Counted from the first letter of the stretch, positions 1 through 8,951 are shown. The stretch: 64,000 nt of DNA from Bacillota bacterium (GCA_023416585.1 JAEZHM010000018.1:1-64000), one strand, 5' to 3'. The notes: generated by a model not told the origin, from the sequence alone. Numbers and translations are program-made.

Positions 1-22
1 TCTACCGCTGAACTATACCCAC
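1..22 (-). tRNA. 5' part of a tRNA, truncated by the window edge
   Basis: Read on the minus strand, the first 22 bases give a tRNA 5' end: acceptor strand GTGGGTA, then TA, then the D-arm start GTTC with loop AGCGGTA. The anticodon lies outside the window, so the amino acid cannot be called. Base 23 would supply a G at position -1, which would fit tRNA-His, but this is weak. It lies 10 bases downstream of tRNA-Arg on the same strand, so both probably belong to one transcript. Confidence 0.7.
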
Positions 23-32
23 CATATGAAAC

Positions 33-109
<77 letters not shown>

Positions 110-166
110 AAACCGCAGTCCGGCGACGCATGCCGCAAGGTTCCCTTTCCTTGCTGACAGGATAAA

Positions 167-195
167 ATCTTACCACATGCGCCCCTCGCTGTCAA
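167..195 (-). promoter_or_regulatory. Promoter for the tRNA transcript
   Basis: On the minus strand a perfect -35 TTGACA (190-195) is separated by 17 bases from TAAGAT (167-172). It points toward the two tRNAs. Spacing and position fit a strong sigma-A promoter for stable RNA. Confidence 0.75.
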
Positions 196-258
196 TATCT
201 TTTTTCCCTTTTTGAAGGTATAACATGCCCGGAAAATCCCATAAAATAAAAGATATTT

Positions 259-927
259 TTAACGCAAAAACCGTTCCAGCGCTCTCGATTCCACATTGGG
301 ATTCAGTTCATGCACGCGCCGTATGATCCGTTCCCTGGCCTCGCCGGCGGATAGGGCGTGTGCCTTTTCCATCACATCCTGCCCCCAGAAATCCTCTGTC
401 AAACGGAATGCGGTCGAAGGCCATCCGTAAGGCACATTCGCTTTGGACAGCCTCATCACCTCACCGGAAATGGTCAAAAACATGCCTGTCTGAAGTTTGG
501 TGATGGCAGCCTCCAGCCCTTTTGATCCCACAGCTGCCTTGATTTCATGCAATGCCGCTTCACCCTTCTCCTCCACATATTTGCAGATGGAACTTTCCAT
601 CAGGCTCATGTGGCCATCCAGGTATTCATCCTCATATGTTTGATGGTCTCTTTTCGCTGCGATGAAAAAGGGCGCCCATTCTGCTGTCATATAGCCGCCT
701 TTTTGAAAAAACAGCTTGCCGTAACCGATCCCGCTTTCCTCTGTCAGCACCCGTATGCGCCATGACCACGGATCGGTATCAGGATCGCCGGTATGCCAAT
801 GGATGTTTCCGCTAAAGTAATCGCAGAGGGTAAAAATCCCTTCGCTGTTGTCACTGCCTATGGAAAAACCAGCCTTCCTAAGGCTCGTGCAAAAATCGCC
901 GTACCCATGGATCGTATCAAATGTCAT
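259..927 (-). CDS. Conserved protein, possibly AlkZ-related
   Basis: The protein has 222 residues and no signal peptide or membrane segment. The middle and C-terminal part (about 85-222) is helical and resembles the winged-helix-rich AlkZ/YcaQ DNA-glycosylase relatives seen in Bacillota, including a segment around YGWPST near residue 170. That assignment comes from memory of the family and is tentative. The full AlkZ glycosylase is much longer, so this would be a reduced relative with no proven activity. The ATG start has AGGGGG nine bases upstream. It follows the toroid-protein gene by 38 bases on the same strand, so the two are probably cotranscribed. Confidence 0.6.
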   Translation of the reverse strand: MTFDTIHGYGDFCTSLRKAGFSIGSDNSEGIFTLCDYFSGNIHWHTGDPDTDPWSWRIRVLTEESGIGYGKLFFQKGGYMTAEWAPFFIAAKRDHQTYEDEYLDGHMSLMESSICKYVEEKGEAALHEIKAAVGSKGLEAAITKLQTGMFLTISGEVMRLSKANVPYGWPSTAFRLTEDFWGQDVMEKAHALSAGEARERIIRRVHELNPNVESRALERFLR

Positions 928-965
928 GCCAATACGCCCCCCTTCACATGCCCCTCACAGGCCCC

Positions 966-1913
966 TTACAGGCGGATGCTGTTATCCGCCCTTTCCAAAT
1001 GGCCAAAAGCTTTCAAAAAGCGCACATTGCGCAGTATAATATCGGCCTTCCACCAGTTTTCACTGATGGCAAACGCCCTTTCGAAGCCTGACCAGCCCCA
1101 GGTAATATTCCAAACGCCCTGGTCGTTACGGGTTTCCAATAGATAATCCAGTTCCTTTTCTACAAGATCACGATGCTCCCCGTACAAGGGATGCGAAGGC
1201 GTATGGATAAATTCCGAGGGCCTGCAGGCGTACCCGCTCCAATTGTCCTTATCCTTCTGGATGAGACGGCTTTCCTGGCTGAGGATCTCCTTCTCCAGCG
1301 CCTCCATGGTGAAAGCATCCTGAAGCTTCGCCAGCTTGATCCAGTTTGCCAGTGACTCCACGCACAAAAGGGGATGCATATCAAGCTCCGGCGCCATAAG
1401 GAATGATTCTATCAATTCCTGTGCGATACGCTTGCACTTTTTAAACAGAAGGGAGCCCCCTGGAGCAAAATACAACGCAAACCCAGCCAGCATGGCGGTG
1501 GGATTGTACTCACTGTGGCTGGTGCTTTGGGAGCCTGACTGCCACCAGGGGGCGTGAGGGTAATCATCATTGGATGGCACTACGCTTAACCAGCGGTCAC
1601 TTTCCACATCTGCACCGCTGTCCAGATACTGCAATATCCCCCAGGGCAGCGGGTGGTTCTTTTGGTTAAACCCGGTTTCTAAAAGAATGCTTACTGCCGT
1701 GCCTGTTTGAATCGGTGAGGAAAGAGGATTCCAGGCGTCCGCCTCCAGAGCGTTCCCGAATCCCCCGTCCGCATTTTGATAGGCGGACAGCGCATATATC
1801 ACCTGCTCATAGGAACCTTGCTCAAAATGATACATCCAGCGGTACAAATCCAGCGGCCTTGCGTTGCGGTACACGAACATGCGGATACGGCGGTAATCCT
1901 CGCGGGACAGCAT
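966..1913 (-). CDS. Alpha/alpha-toroid (prenyltransferase/squalene-cyclase-like) protein
   Basis: This 315-residue cytoplasmic protein carries a QNADGGFGNALEAD segment near residue 45, typical of the alpha/alpha-barrel repeats of the squalene-cyclase/prenyltransferase superfamily, and a second repeat-like NDQGVW...WGWSG near 265. It lacks the DxDD or DCTAE acid motifs of true terpene cyclases, so cyclase activity is unlikely. The substrate is unknown. The ATG has AAAGGGGA upstream. It is the first gene of a probable two-gene unit with the gene at 259-927. Confidence 0.7.
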   Translation of the reverse strand: MLSREDYRRIRMFVYRNARPLDLYRWMYHFEQGSYEQVIYALSAYQNADGGFGNALEADAWNPLSSPIQTGTAVSILLETGFNQKNHPLPWGILQYLDSGADVESDRWLSVVPSNDDYPHAPWWQSGSQSTSHSEYNPTAMLAGFALYFAPGGSLLFKKCKRIAQELIESFLMAPELDMHPLLCVESLANWIKLAKLQDAFTMEALEKEILSQESRLIQKDKDNWSGYACRPSEFIHTPSHPLYGEHRDLVEKELDYLLETRNDQGVWNITWGWSGFERAFAISENWWKADIILRNVRFLKAFGHLERADNSIRL

Positions 1914-2058
1914 GATAACTTCCCCTTTCCTTTGTTACTGTCTCTCATTGTACGCCCCGCATTTTTCCGTGTCAATCGCACGCAATTCATACACACATAG
2001 GACGCTGTAATTCAAGTACACGTAAACAAAAGACCCTTTTAGTTTGGGTGGATAAATC

Positions 2059-2087
2059 TGGACGTGCCCATGCGCTCATGCTATAAT
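2059..2087 (+). promoter_or_regulatory. Promoter upstream of araA
   Basis: A perfect TATAAT -10 (2082-2087) lies 17 bases from TGGACG (2059-2064, four of six consensus positions). The transcript would have a leader of about 70 bases ending in TCAGGAGG before the araA ATG. No convincing AraR operator was found. Confidence 0.65.
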
Positions 2088-2166
2088 CGGTTACATGCAA
2101 TCATAAAAGCATGCCCAAACGGAAAAAATGTACCAAGCATCATGAAAATGTGTCAGGAGGTTCCCC

Positions 2167-3642
2167 ATGAGTTTAAAGAAGTACGAATTTTGGTTTATTG
2201 CCGGTACGCAATCCCTATACGGACCGGAAACCATCAAGCAGGTGGAAAACCATTGCCGGATCATTACCGAGGGCCTTAACAAAGATAACGCAATTGTGGG
2301 CACGGTGGTGTTCAAAGGAGCGGTGCTTGATTCCTCCTCCATCCAAAATGTCATCCAGGAAGCCAACAATGACCCAGCGTGTGCAGGCATCATCGCCTGG
2401 ATGCACACCTTCTCCCCCAGCAAAATGTGGATCGCAGGGCTCACGCGGCTGCAAAAGCCCTATCTGCACCTGAACACGCAGTTCAACCGTGACATACCCT
2501 GGAACGAAATAGACATGGATTTCATGAACACCAATCAATCCGCCCATGGCGACCGGGAGCACGGCTTCATTGGCGCCCGGCTGCGTTTGCCCCGCAAGGT
2601 CATCGCCGGCCACTGGGAAGATGAAAAGGTACGTGGCCGCATCGGTCGCTGGATGCGTTCAGCCATCGGCGTGCATGAATCCAGGCAGCTAAAGGTCTGC
2701 CGCTTTGGCGACAATATGCGGGATGTGGCCGTCACAGAAGGCGACAAGGTGGAAGCCGAAATCAAGCTTGGCTGGTCGGTGAATACCCACGGTATCGGCG
2801 ATCTCATTGCGAGGATGGAAAAGGTCACCGAGGCCGAGGTGGATCAAAAGATGGCCGAGTACAAACAAAAGTACGACTTGCGGACCGACAATATGGAAGC
2901 CGTGCGCTACCAGGCCAAGCAGGAAGTGGCATTGCGTTCTTTCCTTACCGAAGGCGGTTTTGCCGCGTATACCGACACGTTCCAGGACCTGCAGCAGTTG
3001 CGCCAACTGCCCGGCCTGGCCACGCAAAACCTCATGAAAGATGGTTTTGGCTTTGGCGCGGAAGGCGACTGGAAAATCGCCGCGCTTGCACGGGTGATGA
3101 AGGTTATGGCCCAGGGCCTGCCCGGCGGTACAGCCTTCATGGAGGATTACTCCTACCATATGGACCCCAGCAATGAGGGCATCCTAGGCGCCCATATGCT
3201 GGAGGTTGACCCGGATATCGCTGCCAACCGGCCCGGCATTGAGGTGCACGTTATGAACATTGGCGACCGGGAGCCCCCCGCCCGCCTGACGTTTGCAACC
3301 GGTGATGGCCCTGCCATCGTGGCCACATTGGTGGATATGGGTGATCGCTTCCGCATGATCGTCAACGACATCGAGGCAAGAAGCCCCTATCAAAAAATGC
3401 CCAAGCTTCCCGTAGCCCAGGTGATGTGGAAGCCACTGCCCGATTTGAGCACCTCCGCCGAGGCCTGGATCCTGGCCGGCGGTGCCCATCACACGGTGCT
3501 CAGCTATCAGCTGGATGCGGAGTATTTGCGGGATTTCTGCGATATGCTGGGTATTGAGTTCATTCATATCAATAAGGACACCACCATTCCCCAGCTATCC
3601 AAGGAACTGCTTTTTAGCGATGTAGTGTGGAAGCTGAAATAA
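2167..3642 (+). CDS. araA: L-arabinose isomerase
   Basis: AraA converts L-arabinose to L-ribulose in the cytoplasm, the first step toward D-xylulose 5-phosphate, using Mn2+. The 491-residue length matches the family (about 500). It begins with the typical YEFWFIAGTQSLYGPETI. The metal and catalytic residues are visible: Glu in GAEGDWK, Glu in FMEDYSYH, His in GAHMLEVDP and His in AGGAHHTVLS, matching E306, E333, H350 and H450 of the E. coli enzyme. AGGAGG precedes the ATG. No ribulokinase (araB), epimerase (araD) or AraR regulator is adjacent, and the gene has its own promoter and terminator, so it is monocistronic here. Confidence 0.97.
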   Translation: MSLKKYEFWFIAGTQSLYGPETIKQVENHCRIITEGLNKDNAIVGTVVFKGAVLDSSSIQNVIQEANNDPACAGIIAWMHTFSPSKMWIAGLTRLQKPYLHLNTQFNRDIPWNEIDMDFMNTNQSAHGDREHGFIGARLRLPRKVIAGHWEDEKVRGRIGRWMRSAIGVHESRQLKVCRFGDNMRDVAVTEGDKVEAEIKLGWSVNTHGIGDLIARMEKVTEAEVDQKMAEYKQKYDLRTDNMEAVRYQAKQEVALRSFLTEGGFAAYTDTFQDLQQLRQLPGLATQNLMKDGFGFGAEGDWKIAALARVMKVMAQGLPGGTAFMEDYSYHMDPSNEGILGAHMLEVDPDIAANRPGIEVHVMNIGDREPPARLTFATGDGPAIVATLVDMGDRFRMIVNDIEARSPYQKMPKLPVAQVMWKPLPDLSTSAEAWILAGGAHHTVLSYQLDAEYLRDFCDMLGIEFIHINKDTTIPQLSKELLFSDVVWKLK

Positions 3643-3660
3643 ACTTAGGTGCTGCAGCAT

Positions 3661-3693
3661 AAGGCGGCCGGCGGTTTTCGCCGGCCGCCTTTT
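3661..3693 (+). terminator. Intrinsic terminator after araA
   Basis: A 13-bp perfect stem, AAGGCGGCCGGCG (3661-3673) with CGCCGGCCGCCTT (3679-3691), encloses GTTTT and is followed by a short T run. It begins 18 bases after the araA stop. Confidence 0.9.
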
Positions 3694-3699
3694 CAGCGA

Positions 3700-3728
3700 T
3701 TGAAAACCCTTGTCTTTTTTTGTATAAT
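3700..3728 (+). promoter_or_regulatory. Promoter for the YesM/YesN pair
   Basis: TTGAAA (3700-3705) and TATAAT (3723-3728) are separated by 17 bases. The promoter begins just after the araA terminator, so the sensor pair is transcribed independently of araA. Confidence 0.75.
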
Positions 3729-3797
3729 ATAGATATCATTCGTTATGTATATGTCCGATACCAATCTTAACAGCCTGCCCGAAAGGGGATATTGATC

Positions 3798-5261
3798 ATG
3801 CGCAGCCTGACTGAACGGATCTTAAAGCGGCTGCATGTGGATAACAGCATCGGCAAGCGGTTGAAGCTTTCCTACATTATTCTGATGGGTCTGATGCTCA
3901 TTCCCTTAATCGCCAGCGTAGGTGTCATGGCCAATTACGCTTTCCGTTACCATAGCGTTATCAGCCAAATCGAAAAAGTATCCTCCCTGAAGCCGCTGGT
4001 GGTGGAAACCATCCCCGACGAATTGTGGAGCGTGGTGGCCGGCCGAAAAACCTTTGCGGAAGGCGAGCACTACAATCTGATCCATACGGTAAACGATCAG
4101 CTGGATAATCTCATGGTATCCAGCGTCACCCGCAACCCCGTTCAATTGACGGTAGCCCGGCGCACCATGAGCACCCTGGAGACATACGTGAACGACATGG
4201 GGCGCCAGATGGAAGCCGGAGCCAAGGTTCAAGAAAACGAGGTGACCTTGGAGGAAGTGCGCAGCGTGGCCGCTTTGGTGGGCGACATGCTGGAAGACTT
4301 CATAGCCCTGGAGATCAGCACTGCCACCGATACAAGCATCCATCTGCAGAACATGCTGGGCATTATCCTGGCTGCAGAGCTGGTGCTTTTGCTGCTAACG
4401 GTTTTGTTTGCCATGATGGCCCAATCCTCCCTGAGTGAGACTATCCGCCGGCCTATTGCCCAACTGGAGGAGTTTGCCGGCAGCCTGGCAGGCGGCAACC
4501 TGCTAGCCCGGGCGCCCACCACCGAAGTGGAGGAGCTGAAATCCCTTACCGCAAGCCTGAACATCATGGCAGGCAAGCTGTCGGACCTCATTGAGGAAAA
4601 CAAACGGGAGCAGGAAAATCTTAAAAAGAGCGAGCTTCGTACGCTGCAGGCGCAAATTGCACCCCACTTTCTGTACAACACACTGGACGCCATCGTCTGG
4701 CTGGCGGAGGCCAGGCGCACGGCAGAAGTGATTCAAATCACCCAAGCGCTTTCCGACTTTTTTAGGATCTCCCTGAGCCAGGGCCGGGATTGGATTCCCC
4801 TTTCCCAGGAGGTCCGCCACCTGCAAGGGTATCTTACGATCCAAAAAATCCGCTACCGGGATATACTCGATTATTCTATCGACATTCCGGAGGAACTGCA
4901 CGATCTTCAAATCTTGAAGCTGGTCATACAGCCTTTGGTGGAAAACGCCATTTATCACGGCATCAAGCACCGCCGCGGCAAGGGCCGGGTGGAAATCACG
5001 GGCAGGCGGGAAGAAGAGCTTTTGCATTTTGAGGTACGGGATGACGGCGCGGGCATGCCAACAGAGCGGCTTAATGAGATTCGGGCGTGTCTTTCGCAGG
5101 GCATCTCCATGGAAAAAGAAAACCTGGGCTACGGGCTGTACAACGTGAACAAACGCCTGCAGCTTTATTACAGCCCGCCGCGAGAACTTTTCATCGAAAG
5201 CGGGCCTCGCGGCACGGCTGTTTCCTTTTCCGTCCCGGTAAGGAGGCAGGAGCATGTATAA
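3798..5261 (+). CDS. YesM-family sensor histidine kinase
   Basis: This 487-residue membrane sensor has TM1 at about 27-49, an extracellular helical domain to about 185, TM2 at about 187-208 and a HAMP linker to about 265. The His_kinase domain has its phospho-acceptor His290 in QIAPHFLYNTLD. The HATPase domain shows VENAIYHGI and a DDGAGM nucleotide box. Kinases of this class usually sense carbohydrates through a partner binding protein and phosphorylate an AraC-type regulator. ATG 3798 is preferred to TTG 3792 because AAAGGGG lies nine bases before the ATG but only three before the TTG. The stop overlaps the regulator start by 8 bases. No sugar ABC transporter is adjacent, which is unusual for this class. 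Confidence 0.92.
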   Translation: MRSLTERILKRLHVDNSIGKRLKLSYIILMGLMLIPLIASVGVMANYAFRYHSVISQIEKVSSLKPLVVETIPDELWSVVAGRKTFAEGEHYNLIHTVNDQLDNLMVSSVTRNPVQLTVARRTMSTLETYVNDMGRQMEAGAKVQENEVTLEEVRSVAALVGDMLEDFIALEISTATDTSIHLQNMLGIILAAELVLLLLTVLFAMMAQSSLSETIRRPIAQLEEFAGSLAGGNLLARAPTTEVEELKSLTASLNIMAGKLSDLIEENKREQENLKKSELRTLQAQIAPHFLYNTLDAIVWLAEARRTAEVIQITQALSDFFRISLSQGRDWIPLSQEVRHLQGYLTIQKIRYRDILDYSIDIPEELHDLQILKLVIQPLVENAIYHGIKHRRGKGRVEITGRREEELLHFEVRDDGAGMPTERLNEIRACLSQGISMEKENLGYGLYNVNKRLQLYYSPPRELFIESGPRGTAVSFSVPVRRQEHV

Positions 5262-6855
5262 GGTGTTTTTAGTGGACGATGAAATCGTGGTGCGCGAAGG
5301 CATACGCAACAATTTCCCTTGGGAACAAACGGAATTCTTATTGGCAGGGGAAGCCCCTGACGGGGAAATGGCGCTTTCCATGCTCCAGGATATCAAGCCG
5401 GACATCCTCATCACCGACATCAAAATGCCTTTCATGGACGGCTTGGCACTATGCCGCTCCATTGCCCATACCATGCCCTGGATGCAGGTGGTGATCCTGA
5501 GCGGCTATGACGAGTTCGCTTATGCCAAGGAGGCCATTTCCCTGGGCGTAAAGGACTATCTTTTGAAGCCAGTCAATGCACAGGAACTTTTGCAGGCACT
5601 TAACCGCATAGGCGAGCGTATTCAGGATGAAAAGAAAAAACAGGCCGATTTAAAAGCCCTCAAGGAGCAGTTTGCTTCCAGCAGCCGCTATATGCAGGAA
5701 AAGCTTCTGCGGGAGTTGTTCAGCGCCTCCATTCAAAAGGAGGATGTGGCGGAGATACTGGAGCGGTCACGCAAGCTGCATATGAGCTTGCTGGCTAAAA
5801 GCTATCTAGTCATGCTGGTGGCGCCTGGCTATACCGATAAGCGGTACGAGGAATCCATTGCCGTGCAAGGTTCGCTGCAGCGGCTGTGCGACGGCAGCGC
5901 CGGGGCGGTGTACTACTGTGAAGTGGGCGGCTATCCGGTTTTATTGGTACTGGGCGACAATGAAAGTGATCTGGAGGAGCGGGCTTATGGTTTTGCCCAG
6001 GCGGCGCAGTACGGTATTGAGCAGGCTGCCGGCATCCGCATTCAATTGAGCATAGGCTCCGCCGTCAAAAACCTGTGGGAGGTAAGGGATTCCCTTTCCG
6101 CCGCTCAGGCGGTGCTGCGCACCATGGATGCTTTCCAGGGCGAAAACAGTCAAAGGCGTATTATGGGCATCCATGATGTGGGAATCACCCCCGGGCTGTC
6201 GCTTTTAAACCTTGATGTGGTTCCTATCTGGGAGCAGCTTCAATATGCCACCCAGGAGGATGTGGACAAAATCCTTCAGCATTATATCTCCTCCCTGGGG
6301 GATGTAGTGCTGCGCTCCACGGTGATGGCCAACTACGTATATGTGGAAATCCTTCTGGCAGCCTCCCGCATTATCAAGGAAAACGGCGGTGTTCCCCAGG
6401 AGGTCATGCCGGAGCTTGTACGCCAGGGGCCCAAGGAGAACATGCAAACCGTGGAGGATGTGCTGCCCCTGGCCCGGGAGATACTGTCAAACGCCATCGC
6501 TTTCAGGGATAAGCAAAACGCCACCCGGTACAGCATGGTGATCCGCAGGGCGCAGGCGTATCTGAACGAGCACTTTGCAAACCCCGGCGTCAGCCTGCAC
6601 GAGGTGGCGGGTCATGTGGCGCTGAGCAACAATCATTTCTGCACCGTGTTTTCCCAGGAGATGGGCATCACCTTTACGGAATACCTGACAGGGCTTAGGC
6701 TAAACCGCGCCAAGGAGCTTTTGCGAACCAGCAGTTTACGCTCCTCCGACATAGCCTATCAGGTGGGATATAACGACCCCCACTATTTCAGTTATTTGTT
6801 CAAGAAAAACACAGGATTGACACCCAGGGATTACAGACGGGAAGACGGAAAATAG
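5254..6855 (+). CDS. YesN-type response regulator (REC + AraC HTH)
   Basis: The 533-residue protein has an N-terminal receiver domain with phospho-acceptor Asp55 in ILITDIKMPFMDG and Lys in DYLLKPVN. A long middle region follows, and two AraC-type helix-turn-helix motifs occupy about 435-530 (VSLHEVAGHVALSNNHF and RSSDIAYQVGYNDPHYFSYLFKK). It is expected to be phosphorylated by the overlapping YesM kinase and to activate carbohydrate-uptake or hydrolase genes. The 8-base overlap with the kinase gene, with AGGAGG inside the kinase coding end, suggests translational coupling. The regulated target is not evident in the window. The araA gene is next door but has a separate promoter. Confidence 0.93.
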   Translation: MYKVFLVDDEIVVREGIRNNFPWEQTEFLLAGEAPDGEMALSMLQDIKPDILITDIKMPFMDGLALCRSIAHTMPWMQVVILSGYDEFAYAKEAISLGVKDYLLKPVNAQELLQALNRIGERIQDEKKKQADLKALKEQFASSSRYMQEKLLRELFSASIQKEDVAEILERSRKLHMSLLAKSYLVMLVAPGYTDKRYEESIAVQGSLQRLCDGSAGAVYYCEVGGYPVLLVLGDNESDLEERAYGFAQAAQYGIEQAAGIRIQLSIGSAVKNLWEVRDSLSAAQAVLRTMDAFQGENSQRRIMGIHDVGITPGLSLLNLDVVPIWEQLQYATQEDVDKILQHYISSLGDVVLRSTVMANYVYVEILLAASRIIKENGGVPQEVMPELVRQGPKENMQTVEDVLPLAREILSNAIAFRDKQNATRYSMVIRRAQAYLNEHFANPGVSLHEVAGHVALSNNHFCTVFSQEMGITFTEYLTGLRLNRAKELLRTSSLRSSDIAYQVGYNDPHYFSYLFKKNTGLTPRDYRREDGK

Positions 6856-6889
6856 AATATATGCTATAATCCCCTGGGGAGGGGAAATT

Positions 6890-7576
6890 ATGGCAGACTA
6901 CAAAATCATGATCGTGGAAGACGATGTAACCATTGCCGGGGTGCTCCAAAATCACCTGGCCAAATGGGGCTATTCCGCCTTTGCGGTGAAGGACTTCTCT
7001 ACGATTATGGAGGAATTCCGCCAGGAGGAACCGCACCTCATTCTGCTGGATATTTCCCTGCCTCGCTTCAACGGCTTTTACTGGTGCGGTGAAATACGCA
7101 AGATTTCCCGCGTGCCTATTCTGTTTCTTTCCTCCCACACAGACAATATGGATATTGTGATGGCCATGTCCATGGGCGGCGATGATTACATCACCAAGCC
7201 CTTTGATTTAAGCGTTCTTGTGGCCAAAATGCAGGCGCTCCTCCGCCGCAGCTATGATTTTCAAGGGCAGCTTCACACGCTTACGCACCGGGGCGCCATA
7301 TTCCATCCGGGGGAAGGCACGCTCCATTTTAATGGTCAGAAAATCGAACTGACCCGCAATGAAACAAAGATCATGCAAACGCTGCTCACGAACAAAGGAA
7401 ACGTAGTCAGCCGTGACGCACTCATGCAGCAGCTTTGGGACAGCGACGTATTTATAGACGACAACACCCTTACCGTCAACGTGACCCGGCTGCGCAAGAA
7501 GCTGGAGGACGCGGGGCTTGATAACTTTATCGTCACCAAGAAAGGCATGGGGTATCTGCTGGAGGCGCAGCCATGA
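6890..7576 (+). CDS. BceR-like OmpR-family response regulator
   Basis: The 228-residue regulator has a receiver domain with Asp54 in LILLDISLPRFNG and the switch Lys in DDYITKPFD. It also has a C-terminal winged-helix DNA-binding domain (about 130-226) ending in VTRLRKKLEDAGL and GYLLEAQP. Sequence and context match BceR/YvcP-type regulators, which activate an adjacent ABC detoxification transporter when cell-wall-active peptides are present. A GGGGAGGGG sequence precedes the ATG, and a TATAAT sits at 6865-6870 without a good -35. The last codons overlap the kinase start (ATGA). Confidence 0.92.
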   Translation: MADYKIMIVEDDVTIAGVLQNHLAKWGYSAFAVKDFSTIMEEFRQEEPHLILLDISLPRFNGFYWCGEIRKISRVPILFLSSHTDNMDIVMAMSMGGDDYITKPFDLSVLVAKMQALLRRSYDFQGQLHTLTHRGAIFHPGEGTLHFNGQKIELTRNETKIMQTLLTNKGNVVSRDALMQQLWDSDVFIDDNTLTVNVTRLRKKLEDAGLDNFIVTKKGMGYLLEAQP

Positions 7577-8580
7577 AAAAAGCGTCCGTCATTCGTCTAT
7601 TTTTATCCTTCCTCCGGGAGAAGGCGGGAATGCTCTTTTTGTGCTTTACGGTAGCCGGTCTTTTTTTGATGATAGGTTCCCTTTCCCATCTTGACATGGC
7701 CCCGCTGTGGTATGCGCTTCAGCTTAGCGGCGTTGCGCTTTTCATGGCCGGTATCGTCTCCTGGGCCCGGTTCTACCGGAAGCACCGGCTGATGGAAGCA
7801 GCTTTTTCACGTCTTGAAACGCTTCCGGAAGGATTGCCCTCCCCCGCGGGCAGGCTGGAAGAAAAGTATCAATCCTTATTGGCGGAGCAGGCGAGACTTA
7901 GGCTAATGGAGAAAAACGAACAGACCCGCAAGATCAAAGAGCGCGAAGATTACTATACCCTGTGGATGCATCAAATCAAAACACCCCTTTCCGCCATGCG
8001 GCTGCTTTTGCAAAGCGGAGATACACTTGACCTTGGCCAGCTGGAAGAGGAGCTGTTCAAAACAGAGCGATACGCGGAAATGGCGCTGCACTATCTGCGG
8101 CTGGAAAGCCTCACCGACGACTTTGTCCTCCGCTCACACGACCTGTACAGCCTTGTGAAAAAGGCGGTCAAAAAGTACGCGCTGATGTTCATTCATAAAA
8201 AGATCACACTAGAAATGGAGCCTTTTGAAGAGAAGGTGCTCACGGATGAAAAGTGGTTCCTGATATTGCTGGAACAAATATTATCCAATGCCGTCAAGTA
8301 TACACAGCAGGGCACTGTGCGCATCTATGTGCAGGAAGGACCTGTCCTGAATATCGCAGACAGCGGCGTGGGTATACCTAAGGAAGACCTGCCCCGGGTA
8401 TTTGATCGTGGCTTTACAGGCCATAACGGGCGGATGGACCAACGGGCTACTGGTATCGGTCTGTACCTCGCCAGGGAAGTGGCACTAAAACTTGGTCACC
8501 GGCTGTCCATCCGTTCCGAGCTAGGAAAAGGTACGCAAGTATCCATCGACGTGTCGGAAAATAAGCTGAAAGTGTTTTGA
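7573..8580 (+). CDS. BceS-like intramembrane-sensing histidine kinase
   Basis: The 335-residue protein has two membrane helices (about 18-37 and 45-66) joined by only a few residues, so it has almost no extracellular sensor. This is the hallmark of intramembrane-sensing kinases that take their signal from a Bce-type ABC permease. The H-box is His133 in WMHQIKTPLSAM. The ATPase domain has LEQILSNAVKYTQ, DSGVGIPKEDL and TGIGLYLA. It overlaps bceR by 4 bases. An 89-bp palindromic repeat separates it from the transporter genes. Confidence 0.93.
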   Translation: MKKASVIRLFLSFLREKAGMLFLCFTVAGLFLMIGSLSHLDMAPLWYALQLSGVALFMAGIVSWARFYRKHRLMEAAFSRLETLPEGLPSPAGRLEEKYQSLLAEQARLRLMEKNEQTRKIKEREDYYTLWMHQIKTPLSAMRLLLQSGDTLDLGQLEEELFKTERYAEMALHYLRLESLTDDFVLRSHDLYSLVKKAVKKYALMFIHKKITLEMEPFEEKVLTDEKWFLILLEQILSNAVKYTQQGTVRIYVQEGPVLNIADSGVGIPKEDLPRVFDRGFTGHNGRMDQRATGIGLYLAREVALKLGHRLSIRSELGKGTQVSIDVSENKLKVF

Positions 8581-8698
8581 TGATTGTTAACTGCAGAAGT
8601 CATTGAATGCGGGAGATGAAAATGCCAGTGGGCGACGGCAGCAATCGAGCCAACACAGGCACCCGATAGTTCCCCCTGCTTCCTATTTCTCCACGATG

Positions 8699-8787
8699 TG
8701 TCATCCTGAGGGCTCCGCCCGAAGGATCTTGCCTTTGGGCTATGGTATGCAGCTAAAGATCCTTCGGGCGGAGCCCTCAGGATGACA
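8699..8787. repeat. Perfect palindromic repeat, 32-bp arms
   Basis: TGTCATCCTGAGGGCTCCGC (start of the left arm, 8699-8730) is repeated as an exact reverse complement at 8756-8787 around a 25-base loop. No ORF is present. The TGTCATCCTGAG...GAAGGATCTT wording resembles short dispersed palindromes common in Clostridia. It has no T run on either side, so it is not a classical terminator, but the hairpin would be very stable in RNA. It occupies most of the 371-base gap between bceS and bceA. Confidence 0.9.
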
Positions 8788-8843
8788 ATGGGCGGGGCTT
8801 TGATTAACCTACTTTCAGGCAAAAATGTTCAACCTTTCAAAAC

Positions 8844-8870
8844 TGTAAGTTTTCCCTCCCGGTTTGTAAG
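8844..8870 (+). promoter_or_regulatory. Candidate regulator half-sites upstream of bceA
   Basis: TGTAAG occurs twice (8844-8849 and 8865-8870) with starts 21 bases apart, two helical turns, about 80 bases before the bceA ATG. A TACAAT -10-like element follows at about 8902 without a clear -35, as expected for an activated promoter. Binding by the BceR-like regulator is inferred from position only. Confidence 0.35.
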
Positions 8871-8951
8871 GCTATATCAAGGCATGAATCAGCTTCTTGC
8901 GCTACAATGAACAAGTGCTCAAAGCGCAATCATCATCGGGAGGAATAATGT

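Noticed and set aside
793..1146. Plus-strand open frame of 117 codons overlapping two minus-strand genes
   Set aside because: It is antisense to two genes with good binding sites and family matches, has no ribosome binding site of its own and no recognisable domains.
2000..2060. AraR operator upstream of araA
   Set aside because: The stretch around CAAGTACACGTAAAC has a loose resemblance to arabinose operators but no clear two-fold symmetry.
4503..5474. 323-codon minus-strand frame opposite the YesM kinase
   Set aside because: Fully antisense to conserved kinase and receiver domains, without any start signal.
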